A stretch of DNA of 64,000 bases. Origin: Pyrocephalus nanus (Eukaryota; Chordata; Aves; Passeriformes; Tyrannidae). Below, piece after piece: positions 12,529-41,127 of the stretch. Where the stretch lies: assembly GCA_038380795.1 (NCBI GenBank), contig CM076264.1, positions 15,374,001 to 15,438,000 of the forward strand. Direction: 5' to 3'. The stretch's first letter is position 1; every line of letters starts with the position of its first letter. The translations under genes and the position numbers were made by a program. The notes under the pieces were generated by a model. That model was not told the DNA's origin. It was given only the letters and a program-made list of their open reading frames with translations, and did not search any database.

Positions 12529-12706
12529 CAGGGAGATTATGCCACTTGTTTACAGCAAAGAGCCTGTTTGCAGTAACTGTGATCACAGCAGGAGTGGCCA
12601 GGCCAGGCTGGGTGTTGGCTGCCACGTGAGTGACGGGGGAGTTGGACGGGAACTTTAGGACCATGATAACGTCCTGTTGAGCTTGTTCTGTGAACATCAA
12701 CGGGCT
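12529..12706 (-). CDS. LRBA: LRBA exon: post-BEACH linker and first WD40 strand region
   Basis: This is a 178-nt exon, phase 0 in and phase 1 out, encoding 59 residues plus one base. It opens SPLMFTEQAQQDVIMVLKF, passes through SNSPVTHVAANTQPG and ends AVNKWHNLP. The acceptor is CTCCTCCTGCAG and the donor CCTG|GTAAGT at 12528-12523. The segment links BEACH to the WD40 propeller and forms its first blade, where family members keep the VTHVAANT and RLFAVN.WH signatures. The sequence TQPGLATPAVITVTANRLF fits LRBA better than NBEA, which from memory has a different TLPHLTIPA-like run here. Plus-strand open frames over this exon are shadows. Confidence 0.96.
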
Positions 12707-13939
12707 CTGCAGGAGGAGATACTGTTGAGTGCACACAACAAGAACCCAAATACACGGGAAAAGAAAACACGGAGGGGGAGAAGACAGGACAAGAGAAGGA
12801 AGATCAGATTAAAACACACAAGATCAGCGAGCAGCTGCAGAGAAAAGCAAATGCAGTAATAGTGGACAGGCTTGTGGAAAAGAGTATTTGAGGCAGAAAA
12901 GCCTTTACATACATTAATAAGCTAAGCCTTTGCTGAACACAGAGTGTCTATATGCAGACTTTACTACAGATCACAGCAGATTAAACTAAAGGTTTTCAAT
13001 CACCTATCTCTGCCAAAAGAATTCTCCTTTGTATCTGCAGAGATAGTATGTCAAGGAAAGCAATGCCTAACTAGGAGGGAAACAAAAAAGAAAGTGAGCA
13101 AAAGAAATTCCTGCTCCCAGAGATTGTCTCAAGTTGCATTAAATTGGCAGACTGTAATTCTTTACAAGCTAGATGAGAACATGAAAGCACATTAAAATAA
13201 ACAGATACACACATACACTAGATGTATGTTCTGTATATATTTCTGGTGCACAAAAATAAGATTTATGAATGCAAAGTAGAAGACTTCACTGCAAATGTGT
13301 TTCAAAGGACAAACATAATTAAATGCAGTTGTAAAGAAAATAAAGTGGATGTGATTACAGACACTATCCTGCGTTGTTTCCAGAATGAATCCAGACTCTC
13401 ATTTTCAACATAATTTTTTTTAAGGTTTTAGGGTTTTTTATTTTAGTAATTTAAAAAGTATAATAACTTTTAAACTAAGTTCTCTAAAAATATTGCAAAT
13501 GTCAAAGCAAAATATTGAGGATCTTAGATCTGGATATCAAACATGAGGAGAAAAAGTAAAACCTAATGGGTTTATGACTGTGTGGTACATCTAAAAAACA
13601 GAACCCCATTGTAGAGGTACAATCATCCTAGTCACCAGTAGCCATATTGCTCAAGTATTTGTAATTTTCTAATAACCAAATTAGAATACTAATGAAGTGT
13701 CTTTGGCTGTTTTCCACCTGCAATACGTCATTACATATATGTGTATGTAAGTGCATACATTTAATGTATATTTATACAGAACTAATAAAAAAATTAAATA
13801 CATTTGCATTTTTATTATCACTCCTTTTTAAAAAGTTATTAAGAGTACTTAGAAAAACATATTGCTCTATGAATTCCTATTTACAGTCTTTGCATAAAGG
13901 TGTAAATAAAAGCAACTAATAAGCTACCCAGACACCCTT

Positions 13940-14215
13940 CTGAGCAAGTGGCTAAAAGCCAATCAATATTATGAGTTAATCCTCCCTGGATGCTCATTCA
14001 ATTAAAGGTGTCAGTAATGCCTCATCTGATGTGGCCTCAATTAAATCCAGCTATCTGATGGTTGAAAACACAAGGGGATACAGCAACAGCAGCAAAACCA
14101 GACAAATAGGCAGCCTTCGTGTGACTGCTAATTACTACACCTGGTGTATATTATGGCTTGTGCACTTAACACAGCACGTGGTAGCTTCCAATCCGGCTGT
14201 ATTCATGCATTCATG
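13940..14215. promoter_or_regulatory. Possible conserved non-coding block
   Basis: Low-repeat sequence with homeodomain-like and T-box-like words: TATTATGAGTTAATCC, ATTCAATTAAAGGTGTCA, GACTGCTAATTACTACACC and CAGCACGTGGTAGC (an E-box). It abuts the (CA)n tract. No coding signal is seen. Regulatory function is inferred from motif clustering only. Confidence 0.22.
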
Positions 14216-14234
14216 CACACACACACACACACAC
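14216..14234. repeat. (CA)n microsatellite
   Basis: A perfect 19-nt CACACA run, followed by CGTG and preceded by a tandem ATTCATGC doublet. It is short and ordinary for a vertebrate intron and is a potential length polymorphism. Confidence 0.95.
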
Positions 14235-16018
14235 GTGAAAACAAAACTCAGTAAATAACAGAGCTAGAAGTAATTCAAAATTGTGACAGGAAAAATATCC
14301 TTGCTGAATTTCAGCTCCAGGAACACTACTTTTAAAACCAGCTAATGTAGTGCTACTATAGTATCACGTATTAATACCCACAGAACCGGTCAAAGCAAGT
14401 GGAGAACTAAGGGCTTTTTTTCTGAGTGTACCCCAGCCCAAAAAACCACAGGAGTTAGAAACAGTTAACTTCAGAGAATTTAACTTCTTATATTACGTAC
14501 TAAATCTTTTATATTTCAGCATCGTGAAAAATACTATGATAAAAGCACACAAACTGCTTCCTGGTATCAAATTTATTTATATAACAGTGGGTCTACAAAC
14601 ACGTCAACAAGCAACTTCTCAAGTTCCTCTTCTTCCTGAAACAAATCCCTTTAAATTAGAGCAAGTGCCTAGTGCATGGCACCATGACAGACAGACACAC
14701 ACACGGCAAGGAGCTGCATGATGGGAGTGTTTGGGCTCCCCAGCATCCCTGTTATCAGAGCTCTTCTAAAAGAGAGAGCCCCGTGGGTTGCGCACACAGG
14801 GCATTGCAGGGCTCTGCGGAACTGGGACACTCCGTGGGAGGTACAGTGGGCCAGCAGATCACAAAAGAGCACAATCATCTCTGTGCATCCTGTACAGGGG
14901 ATCCCAGGGCAGGAGCATGACCACAGCACAGCTCCAAAGCATGGTATGTGCTGCCTGCAGGAAGGGCGGTGGGGATGGGGGGGGCACTGAGCCGAGCAGG
15001 TCTCATCTACAACACATGACCCAATTGGGAAAGGCTAGTAGCTCAATTTGACAAGAAGTTTACATCTCTCAGATTCCTACATCACAAGGCTTGTAAGCTA
15101 CTCTGGAAACATTTCAGATTTTTGTATAATTTTTTAAAACCTTCTCCACTTCAGGTATGTTTTAAAACTATTATCCTTAGTCCGCTTGAATAGGACATAT
15201 GTCTTACAGGACATATAAGATGAAAATGTCTTTTCTTTTTTTTATTTTTTTATATTGCAGTGTGAAATGTCCATCTTAACAATAAGGGAACGTAACTTTT
15301 TGAAAACCCTGTGAATTAGCAGACCATTAGCTCCATTTGTCAGAATATCACTTAACATACTTAGTTCTGGATCTATGACAACACAAACGATATTTTAAAC
15401 CCAAAGACTGCACACAACATGATATGAAAAGTAATCAGTAATAAAATAATAGTTTGTATAATAAAATTATATTAGACACAAGTAGAGGTAAAAGGGAAAG
15501 CATGTTAATGCTCACTGCCTGGATTTTATCACCCTAGCTTTACTGCAAAACACATTTAGTCACATTCTTTGCTATGTAAGTTTCAGCTCATGAATTCCTA
15601 GTAATCCTGGTTTTAGGGGAAAACCTATGCCTGGGGGAAAAGACAAGGAAGTTCCACCTCCTAAATCCATGCTTCTTGGGGAATCTGCCAAAGATTAACT
15701 AAATTGTCTCCATGATGACTGGCTCTCACCTGTACAGGTATGGTATTAACAAAATCAACAGATGAAGTGTTCTTAGATTACACTGACAAAAAAAAAAAAA
15801 GTCTATACCAGAAATCAATGCAATCCTTTCAGCAATAAATAAAAAAAACCCAGTTAAGCACTGCATGCACTCCTACCAAATCATAACTCATCTGCTGTTT
15901 TTAATAACATAATTCCACGACCACATAAAAGCAAAGCGAAGTGGCCTGTTCTGCAACTTCAAGATAGCAAAGGAAGTGAGCACAATGGCAGGTCACAAAG
16001 GGTTAACACGGTACTTAC

Positions 16019-16108
16019 CACCTGCATGGCAGAGCTTCTTGGAGGATGTGGTTCTATGAGCAGTTGGGAAGGGGTCTGTCCAAAACTTCGTATTTGAGCT
16101 TCAACAGC
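16019..16108 (-). CDS. LRBA: LRBA exon: end of BEACH domain and start of linker
   Basis: The exon is 90 nt and encodes 30 codons, phase 0-0. It starts [17 protein letters not shown], continues through IEPHPPR and ends SSAMQV. The FGQTP.QLL..PHP pattern is the conserved tail of BEACH domains. The acceptor is preceded by the pyrimidine-rich CTGTGCCTTTTCCAG. At the 3' edge the minus strand reads CAG GTG GTAAGT. I place the donor at GTAAGT (16018-16013), which retains the terminal valine, because remembered LRBA protein has MQV before SPLMF. A GT three bases earlier is an alternative donor that would drop the valine in frame. Joined to the previous exon it gives LREAVEAQ, as expected for the family. 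Confidence 0.95.
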
Positions 16109-31406
<15,298 letters not shown>

Positions 31407-32159
31407 TTAATAGCAAACAAAATTACCTTAACAAGTATCATTCTGTAACAATACAGAATTGCTAAGAGTATTTTAGACATTCTATCCAAACAAAAGGCAG
31501 GTCCTGTAAGAGATGCCTGTGTCTCATTCCATTCTTCCCACTAACCAGGAGACTTTGCTTTTTAAACTGTAAGAGTGGGAATAAGGCAAAAAAGCAGTAA
31601 GTGGAAAGCACTGGTGCCTTTATAGACAGCTAGGCTATGTTTTTATGAACTCTCAAGCTGAAATTGTGCTTTTCTGTGTGATCTGCATGTTGAATAATAA
31701 CAGCATAGTTATCTGCTTCTGACAGGCACAGAGAAGATGTATACATTTGGGGAAATGGAACTAACTAGGGATGTTAGGGTACAAATTATTTAACATGTTG
31801 GAACACCAAACTGCTATCGCTTCTATGCATTTCTTGTATACATCTCTTCTACAAACATATACAGAAACCTATACAGAAGCACTACGCTGAAATATTAAGC
31901 TGCTTTTCTGAAGATGTTATCCAGTTACATCCCAACCCCAGAGACAAAAGCATCCAAAAAACAAAGAATCTCTCCATATTGGTTTAGATACAGCACAACT
32001 ATATTAAAAGGTAACTTAAAAATCATTGTTATCTAAAGAGTTAATTCATCTAGTTTAAATCACTAGCAGGATTTGTTTTTTTCTATTTTATACAGAGGGT
32101 TCAATGTAGTTCTTATTCGAATTAGCAAATGAAACAACATAACAAACTGATATTTTCTT

Positions 32160-32590
32160 CATCTAACAAAATGAATGGCATTTTCCTTGCAAAGGAAATC
32201 CCTAATTTTGAGCAGAGGAAGTTGAAATTAATCTGAAAACCCGGCAAATCACTCTGCAATTTGCACACAAAAATGATGGGTTTGTTTCATTAACCGATGC
32301 CTGAAAACAACATTTAAATTGACACATAAAACCAGCAATTGTCTTAATTTGTGTGGTGCACTCCACACAAAAGCCCTAAATATGTTCAAATTAGAGCAAG
32401 CTGCTTGATTGTCACTGCAGTCTCATGTCATATTAATGCATGACAAACATTAAACCATACACTTAAATGGCAATTTATATCATTTAAATGTTTACTGCCA
32501 CACCAGATCATCACTCATTTAAATGTGACTTTCTGACAGCTAATTTCAGTTAATTTTCCTCGATTCACTTAATTAGAACTTTCAATCAAG
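32160..32590. promoter_or_regulatory. Strong candidate conserved non-coding element or enhancer
   Basis: The block starts about 840 bp upstream of the BEACH exon and is free of simple repeats. It is unusually rich in palindromes and homeodomain cores. TTTCCTT-GCA-AAGGAAA is a perfect inverted repeat at 32182-32198. CATTTAAATG, a 10-bp palindrome, occurs exactly twice (32481-32490 and 32516-32525). GTCAT and ATGAC arms flank ATTAATGC at 32427-32444. TTAATTAGAAC lies near 32570. It is non-coding in all frames. Such texture is typical of deeply conserved developmental enhancers, but conservation cannot be measured here. Confidence 0.4.
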
Positions 32591-33094
32591 AAAAGACCTG
32601 TACATATCTTAGACATCATATCATTCTTTTTTTATTATTACTTTTATTAGGATACTGAATTGCTGAAAGCATCCTTTAAAATGAATTACCGCACAGTATA
32701 GTATCTCCTTGGATGTTCATATAACAATACCTTACAACATATATGCTTAGACAGGACTTTTTCTTTCTGTTTTCTATTTTTTCTTTCTTTTTAATTAAAA
32801 AAAAAAAAAACAGTATTTAGACACAGACACACAATTAAAACTATAAAAAACCACAAGCAGGCCAATTAAAAATTAATGATTTCAAAATTGTTTAATAAGA
32901 TAAAACCAGTCAGGAGTCTCATGAGTGTCCATAATACTGCAATGTGCAGCCATAAAATTCTACAGGGCTCAGCAAATGACAATGATAAGAATTAATTTTC
33001 ATGCTATCTTGCTAAAAAAAATTTAACCCTAGAACATACTTACTGTTATCATTACAACTATTTAATGCCAAGTAAAACAGTGTTAATGAACTTG

Positions 33095-33162
33095 GGATTT
33101 TATATAAATATATAAAAATATATATATATTTTCACATACACACATTTGTATATATATTCTGA
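33095..33162. repeat. AT-rich (TA)n low-complexity tract
   Basis: Runs of TATATA and AAATATATAA interrupted by a short ACATACACACATTTG segment. It is simple low-complexity intronic DNA and a possible easily-unwound element, but nothing functional is shown. Confidence 0.85.
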
Positions 33163-35271
33163 GTGTAAGTTGTTCATATTTTCCTTTTCTACAAAATCTA
33201 GATTTTTAATGAGTTGTCTTATCCTTTCAAACATTTTGACATTAATAACTAGAGGAATATCAATGCAATCTCCTTAGATTACCATATGTATAAATGCAAT
33301 TTTTTTTTTCTAAAAAATCAAAACTAAAAGACACTCTTTGCCTTTTCGAGGAATGGCTTGCAGCCGTCCTGAATTTACTTCTCTTATTCAAGTTTGAAAT
33401 TATTTTACAGTTGTAATTTGTATAGATGGAAAGTAGATATTTTTTTTCCTTATAAGGCCATTTAAAATCAACTTTCTTAGTTGCCAAATCACAAATAAAA
33501 GGCCTAAATAAAAAAAATGGCTACAGTCAGCATCAGGACCCCGAAGGACAGACCAAAGACAGCACTCAAATTCAAAGGCTAAATAAGCCTGCCTGACATT
33601 TCAGGTTCACAGTTAAGCTCTTAGTTGGAGGGAAGTGCTTACTCTATGAGACAATCAATGAAGGAACAATAATTAACAGCCTGTATAATGATTAAAAAAT
33701 AAGACTGCAGAGGAAAAGAACACAATGGACCAGACCAGTCCATGTGGTGCACTTTGTAACCAGGTATCTACTATGTAGGTATGGGCCCTCCTTAAGAAAC
33801 CATCTGAGAAATAAAAAAGTTGGAATTGCATAACCATTCCATTATAAAAAGGAGGGGGTTGGTGAGGCTTCTTGGTTTGTTTGGGTTTTTAAACATCACT
33901 GTTAGCCTTTACTTCTTGCAGAACTAAACCAAGTGTATGGATGGCTAAGCATTTAGGATTACTTAAGCATCCAGGACAGCCATTGCTCATTAAGGCTCAA
34001 GTTAAACACAGCACACAGCAATGGGATACAAACATCCTTCCCATGCTGCTCTTAAAGCAAACCCATCAATTGTTAGAGCTCCCACGGCAGACCAAGTACA
34101 TCATTTACTGTGTGCTACAAAAAAAAAAATGTGCAAAACAAGAAAGCCCTCGAAAGCATCCAGCATAACACGGTAATGTTCAATCCTATTGAGTTATTGT
34201 AAAACAAATCAGTGACTAATGTCCGATTGTTAAAGGATCAAACAAGACCACGAAAAGACCGTCATGTGAAGCCACACACAAATTGTCAGTTCTGTCCACC
34301 GGGACTCATATTAACTTTGACAAACTGTCTCAGGGCTGATATCTGTTTTTTTAATGAGATCTATTAGGCAGAGACTAAAACACTTGAGATATGCTAAAAA
34401 GTACAGTATACAGATGTCAAACACAAACACCTATTAGTAACTTTCATTTCTCTATTCCCAAGGTAGGAAGTAGGAACACTTCAGAAACATCCACAAATAA
34501 AAGCTTTGATCTTACATGGAAATTTTAGTTTATTCATAAATATTTTTCAGTGTCACTAAATATGTTCAATCAAAACTACTCTTCATGAACGACTCTGAAA
34601 TTCGCTATTTTATGTGCATCTCTTTCTGTCCTGTTTTCTGAAAGGAATGAATGGAGAATAATTTACTGCTGGCAATCAAAGACTAACATCAGTCTAATAC
34701 TGATACAAATAATTTTGTAGAACATGGTTGGAATGACAAAACAGAAAACTAGCTGGTTAGGAAAGATTTTTCCTTTTTCCAGGATCAGTTCTCAAAGCAT
34801 TTATTATGATACATTTTCCAAAACAATATTATTCCCTTGGAATCAAGATTTGTATCTTTAAAGTGACTACTATTGGCTTTTCCCCTCCACTTCTATTTCT
34901 GCTTTAGGTTTTATGCAATGACATATAGTATACGAAATTATATTTACTAAAAATGAATATATACTGTGCTTGAGTTTGGGATGTTCCAATGCTGAAATCA
35001 GATGTAAGGTTTAATGGCATTTTTTTCATCAGCACAGATTTATAATCATAATCAAACTGCTCAGAAATAAACGACACGCTTGCCTTATTCCTATGCTGAC
35101 CTAAAGTGAAAAGATTTTGAAGCAGAGCATAAGTCACGCATGTAACTCTTATTTGAAAGACAGAAGTCCAGCTTATACAAAATGTGGTTTATATAGCTGA
35201 AATTAAAGTAGGAAATTTGATGAGAAACCAAAACTGCTCATACATGAATAAACTTTCCTATTCACTCAATT

Positions 35272-35317
35272 GAAAACAAACAAACAAACAAAAAACCAAC
35301 CAAACAAAACAAAACAC
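35272..35317. repeat. (AAAC)n-like simple repeat
   Basis: Imperfect AAAC and CAAA repeat (ACAAACAAACAAACAAAAAA followed by CCAACCAAACAAAACAAAAC). It is low-complexity intronic sequence with no attached retroelement body recognised. Confidence 0.85.
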
Positions 35318-38300
35318 AGCCAGGAATATACTACATCAGCAAGTAAGAAATTACATATCTCCAGTAACAAAAATTGCCTTTAATGGACTAAACATTTTAA
35401 TTCCTCTCTGAAGTAAAGAATTTCCCATGAAACGCTTAAAATAATGGAGTCTCTTTTACGTTCCTTTTGAAAAAATATTTATGCATGAACAGAAAAGCAC
35501 AAATTAGGGTTTCACATATTTTTATTTCACAACCTCAATTTTCAGGTGAAAAATACTCTTCTTGAAAATGACGAAACACCCACATAACTGCAGTACCAGG
35601 TAACTACTTTAAACGAAGTACATGTTCTGGCTTGAAAGTATGAGTGCGCACACGCATTCAAAACAAAACCCAAAACCCAACAAAACCAAACAACTGGAAT
35701 GATGTTTGCATGTGCAGGCTTTCAGACCCAAGTTGGTAATGCTGCCTTAACATTGATATATGACCTTAGTAAGTTACAATGAAGAAGGCTGTTTTTTTCA
35801 GCCTAATTAGAACTGTTTCAAATTTTCCTGCTAAATATATGATAGAAAGTCCTTTCAACTTTTTTTATTATTATTATTCTAGAGTTTCTTTCCATGTCAA
35901 CCTTGTTCCAATCAAAATATGTTTTGAATTAAATTATTTTGATTCAATATGTGGATCACATTTCACTTCTAAGATTTAAAGTCCGAAAAGGAAAAGTTTA
36001 GGCTGTTCAAACAAAGCAAACGCAGCCACTTTGCGGAAAGCTATTCACATTTACCAAGACTGACAAATTGTTTGTGTGCACCATTAGGTCTAGTTTCTGC
36101 AATAGTTGCCAGATTTCCTGTCCTCCTAATAACACATTAACTCTTGAAGTGCTGGCTTTATCTTTTGAGGTTTCTTTGTAACCTCCAGTTATTTAAAAGT
36201 AAATTACCAAACGCACTTTTACCAGCAGCACCGTTTGATCACACGGGTAGACATCTGAGACAAAAGATGTATAAAAAGTGATTAGAAAGATACTGAACTC
36301 GAGCCTGCCTTGAAGATATCAGAAGGAAGAGGACAGCAGACGTAGTAAGGAGAAAACTCTGAGTTCTGCATGAGGTAATACAAATTTCAAAAGGATGAAA
36401 CAGACATCAAAACTGTTTACGTGACTGGTGGTTTCTAACTTGCTAAATAACTGTTCCAAGCAAATGCATATAGTTTTATGGACTGTATTTTGCAATTTGT
36501 TTTAAGCATGAAATACTTCAGAAACTGAGTAAATAATTTACAGATAACCTTATAAGAACTATTTCATTTTTCCTTTTTTGTGCATATGTGTTCCAGAAAT
36601 GCACTGCCAATTCTTCATTACAGTTATAACAAAAGGTAGCAATTTACTTTATTTCACTTGGTTACCAATACCAGGATAAAATAAAAAAAGAGCTCCGGAA
36701 AAATATAATTTTCCTAAAAATATTTAAATCAGATGGTTTACTGAAGACAACTGATCATACAGAACAAAGGATATCCACAGACTGAGAAGCTCAGACAGGA
36801 GAACTCTGGGAGATAAACTTCTATTCCTCTGTTCCTTCTTCTTCTCTGTATTTAACAATAAGGTACTAAGTAATGAGAGAAAATCTGAGTAATAGTGTAA
36901 CTTAACAAAATTCTGTGGCAAGGTATATTCTGCATAAGCAGCACATAAACAAAGAAAAATATTTTGCAATTTAATTACTAGCTCATATCTAAATTATTAG
37001 GAGCATGTTTAGCTAAAAATCTTGAGCACTTTTGTACTATTTGGTGATTTGTATATTCAGTCTACAACAGTTATTTTGTAGTTTAAATGGACAAGTCAGA
37101 CAGCTGCTGAGTATTTTATAAAATGAAAGCTACGTTTCCTTTAAAATTTAGCTTTATTCTCAACTGAAATGTCTATTATTAGGTGCCAGGAATAAGATTT
37201 CTGTGAATATAAAAAGTTGCACTGGGGCTTTCATAGCTACTCTTTCCATAAGGGAAGTTATCACCCTTAAAAAAAATATTTCTTAGTACCTCCTTGATAA
37301 TCTCCGAATTTGAGAGAAATATTTTAAGGCAAAATTGTTACAGCTTTCACAAACAGTATACAAACAGACCAAATGCTTCGTTTTCATTCTTAAGTTTCAA
37401 AGTTTAGACTTCTACCTTAGGTGCCAAAAGTGAAAAATATTTACACAGAGGTTTATCTTCGTTCTTGTGAGCAATTCCACAGCCTTCTCACTACAGCAAC
37501 TTATACTTAGATCCTGGCTTCAGGATCTTCAAAGTTGCACGTGGGAAGATGACACCAGGACATGGCTGTTGGAACCAAAAGATGCTCTCCAAAAGACACA
37601 CCAAGAATGGCTCCTTCCCAATTGTTTGGTTTCAGCCAGAGATAGAAAGATGCACAACTGTGGTAAGAACAAAAAATTATCTTTTTTGTTATGGTCTTTA
37701 TTAAATTCCACTACGTGAAAAATAATATATAAAATTGAAATTGTGAAAACACACAAATGGTTACCGTTATTCATAACTGTGATAATGCTGATATATGTGG
37801 CTTGCATTTGACCTTCCCCCAAGACAAACAGAAAAATCTTACTATAACTGGTTAAACCATAACTATTTATTACGACAAAGATGGCTAAAAGCAAGTATTT
37901 ATAACACCAGGAGGTGTTGCTGAGTTATCCACCATTTCCACTTCCCCCTAGCATGTCTCTGCATTTATTGTCCACATTTAAAATGTCTCCTACATTGTTA
38001 AGATGACTCTATCCTGCAGAAAAGTCATCAGTATCCTGAGGTCAAGACAGGGAATGAAAATTCTTTTTGAAAATCCTCACACACAACACCAAAAAGAGGC
38101 AGGAAGTTCCCTTCTCCCCAGATTTCAGCAATTCCTCTCCCAGTTCCTCCAGCACTTGTTGGCATGAAGACTGACAGCCTGGATCTGGAACCTATTACCC
38201 ATGGAAGCACAGGCTCTTAACCACAAAGCTGACAGTTGGCTCAATCAAATTAGTTTAAATGAAGGGTGTTTAAAAAAAAGAAAAACCCAACCACCAAACA

Positions 38301-41066
38301 CCAAAATCCCACAAGATATGAGTGCATTTCACAATGCCAGTTCTCTGTGCTGGTTATCTTTTCTCTCAGAACGTTAACGCAGGTAAACTGCTTCTAACAC
38401 TTCAGTTAACTTCCATACTTCTAGCCAAGGGACTTCTGCCTGGCATCTCCTTGAGCTTTGTCAACATGACCACAGTTGTTCCTGAACGTGAGTACTCAAC
38501 ACCTCCAAAAGGATGGTAAACGGTGACTCACCTTTTCATGTTACAGATTCTTTCCTGCAAAACACATGCTACAAAATGTTGAACCACGTAACACTTGCCT
38601 GCCTTTGAGACTGTACAAGCCTTTTAAACACTGCAGCTCAAAATAGGCCAAATTCCGAAATTCAGGAAAACACTAGAGCACACTTACTCAGCGGTGGGGT
38701 TTTACCCTACTGACTACACAACTAGTATAATCCGAATGCAGTATACAGTGAAACTTGAGTGAATGCAGTGAAGGTCGTGACGTTTTAAATAACACCATAA
38801 ATATGAACCGAACTTGTATCATTAAAATACAAAAAATGGTTTATGTGAACACAGACAAAACTACACTTGAAACAGATCTCATGTTAAGCACTTAGGCTGG
38901 ATACTACCAGCCCATTTAATGCTCAAAGTTTAAGTCTAAACTGTGTTTGGTTAATGACAGCACAGTACACTTCAAACTGTGAGAAACTAGTGATTTTTAA
39001 TGTATTTTACATTTAAACTGCTTGTACTTTCTTCCTTGTGAATAAGATTCACTCTGTAAGCCCTAGAAGTCAGCTGTTGCTTTATTTTTGCACTGTTTCT
39101 ACAGCTTGCAGCATTTATACCGTGCTTTGATGTGTCAGTTGTATATGCAATTCACAAGAACTGTGATGATCAACAAGTATTAGTATGCATGTAAGAGGAG
39201 ACAGAAAGAGTTGCAAACACATGGCCTCCAAATCATTGCAAACAGCACAAGCAAACATCTTAGAGTTGTAGAGACTAATCTAATTTGTCTTTGAAGCCAG
39301 TTGTGTGGAAAAAAAATGTTCTAGAAAAAATTGTTTAAGATTAGGAAATGGTACGACAAAAGGTCAAGGAATTTAAAATTTAAAACACAGTTTAGATGCA
39401 AGTCAGGCAGACAAGTCATTTCAATCTTGTCATTTGACTTGTCTGTTAATTTACAGAATAGAACTATTCCAAAGCTTTTGGGGAGCAGAACACAAGATTT
39501 ACAAAGGCAATTAGGGTACCACAACTGAATAAATCAGAGAGCTACAAAAATAGGAAATGGCACTATATCATCATGTGGGACAAATGTGCAACCCCCCCTG
39601 GGGCTAACACACATAGATAAGAACAGGATTTGCTTCCTTGAGATAATTATGAACAGTGCAGCCCTGATCTTCTATAAGGCCATTTTGAGTGGCTGCTTAG
39701 CAGGACAACACAAGGTGTGTTTGTGAAGGTCATAAGACTTCCTAAAGTTGGTATTTACCCAGGATGACAAAGGAGAATCATAATTTGAAGATTACAGAAA
39801 AAGGGAGAATTTGTGCACCGAAGACATTCAGCATTTAAGAAAAAAAAATCAGATATGTGGAATATAATATTAGGAAAATTAAATGCTCTTTGCAAACTTG
39901 CTCAAACCCAGCAAGTTCTCATTTAGCATCTTTTTCTGGCACATTTGCTGAGCAAGCCATCAGGAAGTCTGGATCTAGACAAACTGGTGCTCAGGATGGC
40001 CCACCTTCTATCAAAAGCTTCCACAATCTCCTGATTAAGGAGGACACTGCCCCAGTCTTGATTGTTTGTCATGCCATGTCCCAGTGGATCCACTGCACTG
40101 TCCCATGCTCCCTGGGAGTACATTGGCTAGTGCCGCAATTCATAACAGAACTAAGAGCTCTCAGGAGTCAGGTTCAATGCCTGAAAGAAATCAAACTGAA
40201 AATGGATTGTATTTTCTAATTATTTCTTTAAATGTCCATTCTTAGAGAATGCAAAGTCTCTAATTTTTTATTCTAATTTCATAATGTATTGCATGTTGAG
40301 TTTCAAATAGTTTTGTTCACAATGCTTTCTCATAGACAGAGTAATTTCTTCTAGATTTTATTCCCTTCTTGCACCTAAACAGCCTCAAATTTCCACTGAC
40401 AGCCGTATACAGAACGACAAGTGATATATTGAGTATATTGAGCATGCTCAGGAAACCAAGGCATAAACACCTCCAAGTGCAACAGACATTCTGTAGCCAG
40501 CTGAGAGCAAACTTCTCATAACCTTTATATTACTCTGCCATGAACCATGTTAGTGGGAAGGGCATAGGAGATGAATACTATGAACATTCAGAGGTTATAT
40601 GCTGAAAAAGATTATGGTCAGTTATTACCATTTTTATCAACTACATTTTCTCCAGTAATAAGCTAAATAAGATGCTAGAAAACCCTAGGATTTCCCCCTC
40701 TATTAGCAATTTATTTTTTTCTTCATAGATGTCCTACAAAACCCCTAAGATTTTAAAATAAAATAAAAAATATACTGTAAAAAAGTGATATTTAGCTCCC
40801 ATCTTCAAATAAACATTTAATTCAGAGACTGAACTCCCAGGGGCAGCTCTTGCTCTTTAGAGAGAAAACAACAACCATGTGTGACATTACTTGCCAGGAT
40901 GGAAAAAGAACAAGCTTAAAAAATATGCAAAACCAAAAAAAAAAAAACCCCAGCACAGCATTTTGCCATGTTTTAAAGCAGCAGCAACCAAATTACAAGG
41001 TTTTAATCAAATAACATTCTAATAAAACCAGCCAGTCTGACTTAGGGTAACACTAATAGATGACTT

Positions 41067-41080
41067 TTTTTTTTTTTTTA
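41067..41080. repeat. Poly(T) tract
   Basis: About 14 T followed by AATAAAATCCCC, lying immediately left of the minisatellite. No retroelement body could be recognised beside it. Confidence 0.8.
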
Positions 41081-41127
41081 ATAAAATCCCCTTTTAAATA
41101 AAATCCAGCATTTACTCCTGCAGATAT

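Larger units (their letters stand above)
12707..16018 (-). other. LRBA intron, 3,312 bp
   Basis: Intron from GTAAGT (16018) to CCTGCAG (12707). It contains a (CA)n microsatellite at 14216-14234 and a possible conserved block just before it. The GC-richer patch at 14.68-15.0 kb has overlapping open frames on both strands with no recognised product. Confidence 0.85.

Noticed and set aside
14669..15051. Cluster of overlapping frames on both strands in GC-richer intron sequence
   Set aside because: The frames mutually exclude one another, have no domain, and reflect a local lack of stop codons due to GC content.
39857..40219. 120-codon plus-strand frame with a 66-codon minus-strand shadow
   Set aside because: It was considered as a transposon or retroviral fragment, but no motif of reverse transcriptase, integrase or capsid is visible.
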